A stretch of 64,000 nt of DNA, from the NCBI GenBank assembly GCA_009684525.1, contig WKKR01000002.1:372001-436000 (forward strand), given 5' to 3'. Positions within the stretch are counted from its first letter, which is position 1, and the number at the start of each line of letters is the position of its first letter. The position numbers and the translations under genes are program-made. This DNA comes from Geobacter sp. GTDB lineage: Bacteria > Desulfobacterota > Desulfuromonadia > Geobacterales > DSM-12255. Below the pieces are notes generated by a model. It searched no databases. It had not been told where the DNA came from and saw nothing but the letters and a program-made list of their open reading frames with translations. Positions 52,462 to 63,100 of the stretch are shown in pieces.

Positions 52462-52800
52462 AGTGCATTCGCACGATCCTCTGTCAGTAAAATCCCCCAC
52501 AGTCATATCCGCAACCTCACGTACGCACAAACCTGTTCCCCCGTACATACAAATACAAGGCCTTAAGGTAGACTTTTATTGGTAGTTTCGCTGCGTAACC
52601 ATGTCTGTCAGCGTCTATTTCAATGGATTTATATAATCCTATGTATGCCGGACCATTATGCTATTGGGAAGAGTTGTAATTTTAACATTAAAATGATGTC
52701 AACCATAAGGATTTGAGAGTATTTTTGTGCTAAAATCAATCATTAGATTTCGTTTAAATTGGAGGCACTTCGGTGCCCAGGAATGGGAGGGCAGTTGCTC
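52462..52800. other. AT-rich promoter region upstream of the secretion genes
   Basis: 339 bp with markedly lower GC (52560-52760) than the rest of the window. No gene seen. A very stable GGCAC-UUCG-GTGCC hairpin (52764-52777) lies just before the GGGAGG ribosome-binding site of the TolC-like gene. Confidence 0.5.
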
Positions 52801-54144
52801 ATGAACCGGATCATTTTTACCACATTGCTGGCTCTGTTCGTGGCGATCTCTTTGGTGACGCATCCGAAACCGGCATCTGCGAGCGACCTGCTCTTCTATT
52901 ACGACCTCGCGCTCAAGAGCGACCCGCAATTCACCGGGTCCAAATATGAGCATCTGGCCAACCGGGAGGTTCTTGACCAGGCGTATGCGGGGCTGTTGCC
53001 GAAGATCTACGGCGATGCCGACTATACCTTTACGGGCCAGGATATCAGGAGCTCCGACAACACGGTCTTTGCCGTCGGGAGCACGTCCTACGAGTCCAGG
53101 GGGTTCAGCCTGAATCTCGTGCAGCCCTTGTTCCGGTACGGCTCGTTCCTGGGGGTCGGCCAGGCCAGGTCGGCACTGAAGCGCGCCGACCTGGAGCTGG
53201 AAAAGGCCAAACAGGACCTCGCCTTAAGGCTCGTCGAGGCGTACATGGACATCCTCTCCGCATACGACAAGCTTCTTGCCATCAAGGCCGAGGAGGATGC
53301 GGTCCAGTCGCATTACGAACTGGCAAAGATGCGGACCGCGAACGGTCTTGCTCCCATTACGGACCTGTACGACAGCGAGGCGCGACTGGCTGCGGTGAGC
53401 GCCCAGCGCGTGGAAGCGGAAAACTTCCTGGAGGATAAGAAGCAGGCACTGGTGGAGATCTGCGGCACAACCGCCATAGAAACCAAACCTCTGAAGACGG
53501 ATATCCCCCTGGCAGCGCCATTCCCCGACAAGCTCGAAAACTGGGTCGCAGCGGCAACCACGCAGAACCTGGCCGTGCTGATCCAGAAATACAAGGCTGA
53601 GATTGCCGAGAAGGAGATTGAACGGCAGAAGGCGGCACATTACCCGTCCATCGATTTCCAGGCCGACTATGTCCTGAAGGATACCGACGGTACCCTCTTC
53701 GGCGGCGGGAGCAACACCCTCACCTATGATTTCATCTTCAAGATCAACGTCCCCATCTATGAGGGGGGGCTTATCGCGTCCAAGACGCGCGAAGCCAGCA
53801 ATAAACACCGGAGCGCCGTCCAGGCGCTGGAAAAAGAGGTGCGGGCCGCCGAACGGAAGGCGCGCCTGGATTACTCCGGGGTCATGAGCGCGATGTCACG
53901 GGTGGATGCGATGAAAAAGTCGATCCAGGCACAGAATCTCGTGGTGGAGGCAAAACAGGAGGGTTTCAAGGCGGGCCTGTTTATCGGCATTGCCGTGCTG
54001 GATTCGCTGCAGGACCTCTACCGCTACAAGAAAGAGTATTCGCAGGCCCGCAACGACTATGTCCTGAACACGCTGCGGCTCAAGCATGCAGTCGGGACGC
54101 TGAACGACGAAGATATCAGACAGCTCAACAGCTGGCTTCAGTAG
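52801..54144 (+). CDS. TolC-family outer membrane channel
   Basis: 447 residues. Signal peptide (MNRIIFTTLLALFVAISLVT ... ASA), then the TolC layout: DLLFYYDLALKSDPQFTGSK, two structural repeats, GTSYESRGFSLNLVQPLFRYG and later DFIFKINVPIYEGGLIASKTR, with long coiled-coil helices between. It forms the outer-membrane duct of a type I secretion or efflux system. It stands 45 nt before the RTX gene, so it probably exports that protein; the inner-membrane ABC transporter and adaptor are not in the window. Confidence 0.92.
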   Translation: MNRIIFTTLLALFVAISLVTHPKPASASDLLFYYDLALKSDPQFTGSKYEHLANREVLDQAYAGLLPKIYGDADYTFTGQDIRSSDNTVFAVGSTSYESRGFSLNLVQPLFRYGSFLGVGQARSALKRADLELEKAKQDLALRLVEAYMDILSAYDKLLAIKAEEDAVQSHYELAKMRTANGLAPITDLYDSEARLAAVSAQRVEAENFLEDKKQALVEICGTTAIETKPLKTDIPLAAPFPDKLENWVAAATTQNLAVLIQKYKAEIAEKEIERQKAAHYPSIDFQADYVLKDTDGTLFGGGSNTLTYDFIFKINVPIYEGGLIASKTREASNKHRSAVQALEKEVRAAERKARLDYSGVMSAMSRVDAMKKSIQAQNLVVEAKQEGFKAGLFIGIAVLDSLQDLYRYKKEYSQARNDYVLNTLRLKHAVGTLNDEDIRQLNSWLQ

Positions 54145-54189
54145 ACACGGCAGGTAAGCGGGAATAACCGTGTCGCGACGGGGTTGATC

Positions 54190-57100
54190 ATGGGTATGCT
54201 CAGAAAATTAAGCAGGCAAATGGCCAAGCTGAAGTCCGGTTTGACGAAAGACCCGGGCTCGTCAGGTTCCGACCACCGGAAGGTCCATTTTGAGACGCTC
54301 GAAAGCCGGGTACTGCTCTCCGGAGATGCGATCATACCCCCGGCGGCAGTGATAGCGGCCCCGCAGACGGTGACGGTCCCCCCTGTCGTCGCTTCGGTCA
54401 CCGGCGTTGCCAGCGATGCGGCGACTGCGGTCAGTACTGTCGATCCCGTCCAGGATACGACGCAAACAACGACAACCCCGGCTGTCGATCCTGCCCAGGA
54501 GACTGTCACCGCACCGGCAGCACCGGACGCGGCTGTTGCGGCGTCCGCCACCGATACGGAGGACGCCACTGACCCGCAGAGCCAGCCGGAAGAGGATCTC
54601 TCCGCGTCCAGTACCCCGGAAACCCCGGATTCATCCACGCTCGAAAGTGCTGTCGCCATCCCGGCGACGGACGCACCGGTCGTGTCGGGCGATGCGACAG
54701 CCGGCAGTCCGGCCCAGATCGGTAAGAGCTATGCTGCCCTGCTGACGCAGCAGCAAGGGGTGCAGATCATTTTCGTGGACACTTCCGTCACGGATTATGC
54801 CACGCTGGTCGATCAGATCGTCAACGCCGGCAAGGCAGCGACGGTGAATCTCCAGGCTGCCGACGATGCCGCCCTGCCTGATGCGGACAGCCAGGCGGAA
54901 TCGACTGCCGCAACCGGGGAACCAGGTGCATCCCCAGCCGCTGCATCCGGAGCAGACCCGACGCCGGTTTCTGACGATGGCGGCGCAGTGCGGGCAAGCG
55001 CCGGCTCCCGGTACGAGGTGATCTACCTTAATCCGAACCGCGACGGCATCGACCAGATAACCGAGGTCCTTGCCCGATATCAGGACGTGAGCGCCGTGCA
55101 TATCATCTCCCACGGCGCTGCCGGGTTCATGCAGGTCGGCAACAGCCTGCTCTCCCGGACCGAGCTGGAGAGCAAGACCCGGCAGCTCTCTTCCTGGAAG
55201 AACTCCATCAAGCAGGGCGGCGATATCCTCCTCTACGGCTGCAACATCGCCGATGGCGCGGCCGGTGTCGATTTCGTCAACAGGCTGGCGGATATCACGG
55301 GTCTGGATGTTGAGGCCTCGACGGATAGTACCGGCAGCGCCGACCTGGGGGGCGACTGGACCCTGGAGTATTCCACCGGTGTCATTGAGTCTTCCGCGCT
55401 CTTCTCGACAACCACGGCCGATTACGCATACCTCCTGCAGAATTTCGTCAGCAGCTCGGCAAACGAGTCGTTCGTCGGCACCTCCGGCAACGACCGCTAC
55501 ATCTTCACCGACGGTTGGGGTACCGACATCATCAGCGATGTCGCCGTGACCGGCAGCGATACCCTCGATTTCTCGGCAGTCACCAGCGACCTCTTCTTCA
55601 CCTTTTACGCAGACGGCACCCTCACGGTCAGCGACGAAGACAATTCGGTCTCCGTGACCGGCACGGTCGAGACCCTGATCGGTGGCAGCGGCAACAACAC
55701 CTTCCGTTTCGAGGACACCGCCACCTTCGGTGGCACGATCATCGGCGGCAGCGGCAGCAACAGCCTGGATCTGAGCGAGTATACCACCGGCGTTACGGTC
55801 GATCTCGCAAGCGGCACCGCCCTGAAAGCGGGCGGCGGCATCCTGATCGGCTCGTTCTCGCAGATCGGCAGTGTCGAATCCGGCTCGGGCGACGATATCC
55901 TGACCGGCACTGCCGGTGCGAACCGGCTCTCCTCCGGCTCGGGCGACGACCGGCTCTACGGGCTGGGCGGCGACGACACCCTGATCGGCGGCGAAGGGGA
56001 TGATTTCCTCGAAGGGGGCGCCGGCAACGACCACCTGGATGGCGGCGCCGGTCAGGATGCGGTCTCCTACGCGACCTCGACAGAGGCCGTGGCAATCAGT
56101 CTCGCCGACGGCCAGGGGGAGGACGGCTTCGGCACCTCCGATACCTTTGCCGGGATCGAAGACATCACAGGCAGCGCCTTTGACGATATCCTGACCGGTG
56201 ACGGCGGCGCCAACCGGATCGATGGCGGCGCCGGTGACGATACCCTGATTGGCGGCGCCGGCGACGACGTGCTGATCGGCGGTGCCGGCACCGATACCCT
56301 CACCTATGCCGATGCCGACGCCGGCGTGACGGTCGATCTGGCCGCCGGCACGGCGACCGACGGGGCCGGTAACCACGATACCGTCTCCGGAATCGAAAAC
56401 CTTGTCGGCTCTGCCTTCGACGACCGCTTGAGCGGTGATGCCGGCGTCAACCTGATCAGCGGCGGTCAGGGGGACGACACCCTGGCCGGTAACGGCGGTT
56501 CGGACCGCTTCCTCTTCGAAGAGAACTGGGGGGACGACGCCATTGTCGGGGCCGGGGACAACACCACAGTCACCCTTGACTTCTCGGCTGTTACCACGGA
56601 TCTCTATTTCACCCTCGAAGCCGACGGGACCGTTTCCGTCACCGATGGTGAAAACCCGCTCGCAGCGGTCGAGTATCTGCCGGATGACGCCCTCTCGGCC
56701 CCCAATGACATCAACACTCTGAGCAGCGTGCCGCAGGTCGGCAGGCTGATCGGCGGTAGCGGCGACGACCGCTTCATCGTCGCGGATGGCACTCCGTTCG
56801 ACGGTACGCTGGACGGTGGTGCCGGCACAGATATCCTCGATTATTCACTCTATAGCGGCGATGTAACGGTCGATCTCGCCCAGGGGAGCGCCACGGCAAC
56901 GGGCGGCATCTCCGACATCCAGGCGGTAATCGCCGGCAGCGGCGATATCGACTTCTCCGGCACGGTGGACGGCGGCACCCTTTCCTTTGCCGCGTCCAAC
57001 CGGGCGGTCAGCTTCGATCTTTCCGGCTCCTCGACACAGACCGGCAGCAGCCGGATCGATTTTTCCGCCATCAACAACCTGACCGGTTCCGCCTTCGATG

Positions 57101-60100
57101 ACCTGCTGATCGGTACTGACGGCGATAATATCCTGGCCGGTGGGGAAGGGGATGACCTGCTTTCCGGCGGCGCCGGCTCTGACACCTACGTCTTCTCCGA
57201 TAACTGGGGGGATGACGCCATCTTCGGCGAAACCGGCGGCACGTCCGATACCCTCGATTTCTCCGCCGTCACCGCCAATCTCACCTTTACCATCCATAGC
57301 GACGGCACGGTGTCGGTCACCGACGGCGACAACATCCTCAGGAGGGTCGGCGGCATCGAGCGGATACTCGACGGCCAGGGGGACGACACCTTTGTCTTCG
57401 AGAACGGCGCCGTGTTCAACGGAACCATCGGCATCGACAATGCACTGCTGTCGGCGCTTGGCCTTGAGAGCGGCAGCGGCACCAATACCCTCGATTTTTC
57501 GGTCTACACCAGCGGCGTCTCCGTCGATCTCGGGATAACCATCCCGACCACCGATACCAATCTCTTTGCCCATGCCGAGACTGCCGACGGCCAGACCCTC
57601 ATCGGCGGCTTCAGCAACATCCAGAACGTCATCGGCGGATCTGGCGACGACGAGATCTGGGGGAACAGCGCCGACAACCTGCTGATAGGCGGCGCCGGCA
57701 ATGACAATCTCTACGGCCGCGACGGCGAGGATATCCTGGAAGGGGGGGCGGGCAACGACCTGCTCTCCGGCGGTTTTGACGTCGCCCAGATGGAACTTCT
57801 CGACCCGACCACGCTGGTTTCCCTGTTCGGCGACGCCATCCAGGAGGCGATCACCAACGGCACCCTCGACCAGGCGCTGGCGGGCGACCAGGACACCGCC
57901 ACCTATGCCGGTGCCCAGAGCGGAGTCACGGTTGACCTGAGCGTCATCGGCTCGCAGCAGACCGGCGGTGCCGGTAGCGATACCCTGGTCGGCATCCGGA
58001 ACCTGATCGGCTCCGGCTACGACGACGTCCTGACCGGCAACCTGCTCGGCAACACCCTTGCCGGCGGTGCGGGCAATGACCGGCTCTATGGCAGGGAAGG
58101 CTCAGATATCCTGATCGGCGGCGCCGGTGACGACCTGCTCGATGGCGGCGAATACCTGTCCGGGCTGCTACTGGAGCATGATGCTGCCTCCTATGCGGAT
58201 GCAGCGTCCGGTGTCAGCGTCGATCTCAGCCTGAGCGGCGCCCAGGATACGCTGGCGGCAGGCAGCGACACCCTGGTCGGCATCGAGGAGCTGATAGGCT
58301 CCGCATACGACGACCAGCTGCGCGGCGACCAGCAGGACAACATCCTCTCCGGCGGCGACGGCGACGACCTGCTGGAAGGGGGCGCCGGTGCCGACCGGCT
58401 CACCGGCGGCGACGGCAGCGATACCGTCACCTATGCCCACGATCTCGGCGATGTCTCCCAGGGCGACTACTCGGTGGTTGCCGACCTGACGACCGGCTAT
58501 GCCACCGACGGCTCGGATGCCACCGATATCCTGGCAGAGGTGGAGAACCTGGTCGGATCGACCCTCAGGGACCATCTCGTTGGCGATACCAGCGACAACA
58601 TCCTCGATGGTGGCGGTGGTGCAGACCTCCTGGAAGGGAAGAACGGCTCCGATACCTACCGTTTCGTCAGCGGCTGGAACGGCGTGCAGATCGTCGAAGC
58701 GGCCGGCAGCAGCTCCAGCAATGCAGCCGAGGATGAAAATTCAGAGGTCCGGGATATCCTCGATTTTTCGGCTGTAGCGGGGAACCTCACCTTCACCCTC
58801 CATGCTGATGGCACCGTTTCGGTCGCGGCAGCGGGCGGGACCATGCTCGTCAGCCGGGTCGCCAACGTGGAGAAGCTCCTGGGCGGCAGCGGCGAGAACC
58901 GGTTCGTCTTCGAGAGCGGCGCGTCGTTCGCCGGCATCATCGACGGCGGTGCCGGGAGTCAGAATACCCTCGACTACTCGGCGTATGCCAGCGGCGTCGC
59001 GGTCAACCTGGCGACGACCGACGAGGACTCCACTGGCAAGGCGACCGGAACGGCCGGGGTCCTGCATATCACCACGGTGATCGGGACGGCGTACAACGAC
59101 ACCATTACCGGTGACGACACCGATAACATCCTGATCGGCGGCGCAGGAAACGACACCCTTGCCGGCGGCGATGGCAACGATCGGCTGGAAGGGGGCGAGG
59201 GGGCGGATTCTCTCGATGGCGGTGCCGGTGACGATATCCTCTTGGGCGGCGCGGGCAACGATGCCCTGCTGGGCGGTACCGGCAACGACATCCTGACCGG
59301 CGGCCTGGGCAACGACATCCTTTCCGGCGAGGAAGGGTCCGATACCGCGCTGTACGACGACGCCACCGTCGGGGTGACGGTTAATCTCGGCCTGACCACG
59401 GAACAGGATACCGTCGGGAGCGGCCTCGACACCCTCACCGGCGTCGAGAACCTCATCGGAAGCGACTACGCCGATACGCTGAAAGGGGACGATCAGGACA
59501 ACGTCATCTCCGGCGGTGCGGGCAACGACATACTGTACGGCAACAAGGGGAACGACATCCTGGCCGGTGGTCTCGGCAACGATACCATCTCTGGGGGTGC
59601 GGGGAGCAACACGGTCTCCTACGCCGACATCGCTGCTGGCGTCACGGTCGATCTCACCCTGAAGGTTGCCCAGGATACGGTTGGCGCGGGCACGGACACC
59701 CTGTCGGAGATCGCCAACATCATCGGTACTGACTTCGATGACCACCTGACCGGCGACCAGTACGACAACGTGCTTGCCGGTGGTGCCGGCAACGACACGA
59801 TATCCGGCGCCGGCGGCGACGATACCCTCCTGGGCGGTGCCGGGAATGACACCCTCTCCGGCGGCATCGGCAGCGACCTGCTCTACGGCGGTGCCGGGAA
59901 CGACAGCCTCTCCGGCGACGAGGGGGACGACCTGCTCAGCGGCGGCCTCGGTGACGATCTGCTCAACGGCGGCAGCGGTTTCAACAGCGCTTCCTACCTG
60001 GATGCCGAGGCCGGGGTGACGGTGGATCTGCGCCTGACCTCACCACAGGATACCGTGGGAGCCGGTGTGGACTCGCTGACAGGGATCGCCAACCTGTTCG

Positions 60101-63100
60101 GCTCCGATTTCGACGATACCCTCATCGGCAACGATGCCGACAACATCCTCTCCGGTGGCGATGGTGCCGACACGCTGATCGGTGGCAGCGGCGACGACTC
60201 GCTCCTTGGCGGTGCCGGCGATGACCTGCTGCAGGGTGGGCAGGGGGCGGACACGCTCTCCGGCGGTGACGGCACGGACCGGATCTCCTATGCGGACGAT
60301 GCGGCCGGGGTAGCGGTCGATCTCTCCACCTCCAGCGCCACGGACGGCTGGGGCGGCAGCGACACCCTGGCCGATGTCGAAGAGGTGATCGGTTCTGCCT
60401 ACGACGACATCCTGACCGGTTCCGGCGACGATAACCTCCTCATGGGCGGGGCGGGCAATGACACAATCTCCGGCGGGGAAGGGGACGATACCCTGATCGG
60501 CGGGGCGGGCAACGACATCCTGGATGGCGGGCTCGGCACCGATACCGTCTCCTACGCCTTTGACACGGCCGGGGTCAACGTAACCCTGGGTGGATCTGCA
60601 ACCGACGGCTACGGCACCAGCGATACGCTTACCGGCATCGAGAATCTGACCGGTTCGGCATTTGCCGACATCCTGACCGGCGACGACGCTGACAACTATC
60701 TCTTCGGCGGTGCCGGCAACGACCAGCTCACCGGCGGGGCTGGCAACGATACCCTCGAAGGGGGAGCCGGTGCCGACATCCTGATCGGCGGCCTCGGCAG
60801 CGACACCGTGTCGTACGCCTCCGATGCGGCGGGAGTGGTCGTGACCCTTGGCGGGAGCGCCATAGACGGTTCCGGTGCCCTCGACACCCTTTCCGGCATC
60901 GAGAACCTGACCGGTTCCGGATACGACGATATCCTGACCGGCGACAGCAGTGCCAACACCCTGATCGGTGGCGCCGGCGACGACCAGCTCTCCGGCGGTG
61001 CCGGCGACGACATCCTGGAAGGGGGGGCCGGCAACGACGTGCTCTCCGGTGGCGACGGCAGCGACTGGGCCTCCTACGCCAACGACACCGCCGGCGTCGA
61101 GGTCTTCCTGAACGCCACCGCGGTCGACGGCTTCGGCGACAGCGACACCCTGACCGACATCGAGAACCTCCAGGGGTCTGCCTACGACGATTTCCTCTTC
61201 GGCAACCGGCAGGACAACGTCATCTCCGGCGGCGCCGGCGATGACGTCCTGATGGGAGGGCGCGGCAACGATACCCTCGCCGGTGGCGACGGCAGTGACA
61301 CCGTCACCTACGAATACGATCCGGGTGCCGTCTTTGTTGCTCTCGGCGTTTCGGCCACCGACGGCTACGGCGACAGCGACAGCCTGACGGAGATCGAGAA
61401 CCTGGTCGGGTCCGCCGGCAATGACATCCTGATCGGCGACGCAAACGTCAACTGGATCGACGGCGATGCCGGCGACGACACGATCTACGGCGGCGACGGT
61501 GACGACCTGCTCGCCGGCGGGCTGGGCAACGATACGCTCTACGGCGAAGCCGGCAACGATCTCCTCGAAGGGGGCGCCGGGAACGACGTGATGATCGGCG
61601 GCGACGGCAACGACGGTGCCAGCTACGCCGATGTCGAGGTCGCCGAGGATGACGCGAACCCCACCCTCGGAGTCAGCGTCAACCTGTCGCTGACCACGGC
61701 GCAGGACACGGTGCGGGCAGGCAGCGACACCCTGACCGGCATCGAGAACCTGATCGGCTCCATCTATAACGATACCCTTTCAGGGGACAGCGGGGCTAAC
61801 ATCCTGGTGGGCGGGACAGGAGACGACACCCTGCTCGGCAATGACGGCGACGACTGCCTGTTCGGCGGCAGCGGCGCGGACATCCTCAACGGCGGCGTAG
61901 GCTCAGATACCGCTTCCTACAGCGGCGACGCCGACGGGGTCGATATCGAACTGGGGGTAAGCGCCACCGACGGTTACGGCGACAGCGACACACTGGTTGC
62001 CATCGAAAACATCGAAGGCTCCGAGTATGACGACATCCTGATCGGAGACGGTGCGGACAACCGGCTGGACGGCCGCGCCGGTGCCGATGTGATCGACGGC
62101 ATGGCCGGCAACGACATCATCCAGGGGGGCGATGGCGACGACACGCTCCGGGGCGGCACCGGTACCGACACGGTATCCTATGCCGATGCCGAGGCCGGTG
62201 TTACCGTGGATCTCGGGACAACGGACCAGCAGGACACGCTCGGTGCCGGCAGTGACTGGCTGTCCGGCTTCGAGAACATCACCGGCTCCGACTACGCCGA
62301 CACCCTGAGCGGCAATGACGCGGACAACACCATCGATGGCGGGGCGGGCGACGACGTCATCGCCGGCGGCGCCGGCAACGATCTCCTGATCGGCGGCAGC
62401 GGTCGCGACACCCTTTCCTATGCTGCGGCAAGTGCCGGCGTGACGGTGGTGCTGAACAAGGCGGATAGCAGCGGTCTGGCTCTGGCGCAGGATACGGGTG
62501 GCGCGGGCAGCGACACCGTCAGCGGCTTCGAAGACCTGGTCGGTTCCGCGTATAACGACACCCTCACCGGCGACAGCGGCGACAACCTGATCGTCGGCGG
62601 CCTGGGCGACGACATCCTGGACGGTGCCGGCGGGACCGATACCGTCTCCTATGCCGAGGTCGAGGTGACGGCCGATGACGCCAACCCCTACACCGGGGTC
62701 ACGGTCAACCTGGCGCTGACCACTTCCCAGAACACGGTGCGGGCCGGCAGCGACACCCTGGCCAATTTCGAAACCCTGGTGGGGTCGGTCTATAACGACA
62801 CCCTGTCCGGCAACGCCTCTGACAACACGATCTACGGCCTGGCCGGTGACGACATCCTTGCCGGTGGCCTCGGCAACGACACCCTGATCGGCGGTGCCGG
62901 CAGCGACACCGCCTCCTATGCCGATGCCACGGCTGCCGTTACGGTTACCCTCGGCATGGTGGACGCCAACGGCAACCCGGTCGCCCAGGACACCGGCAGC
63001 GCCGGCAGCGACACCCTTGACGGGATCGAAAACCTGAGCGGTTCGGCCTTCAACGACATCCTGACCGGCGACGACACTGCCAACCGCCTCGATGGCGGCG

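Noticed and set aside
54631..56376. Long minus-strand frames within the RTX gene
   Set aside because: Complement of glycine/aspartate repeats gives stop-poor Pro/Ala/Ser frames; no initiation signals.
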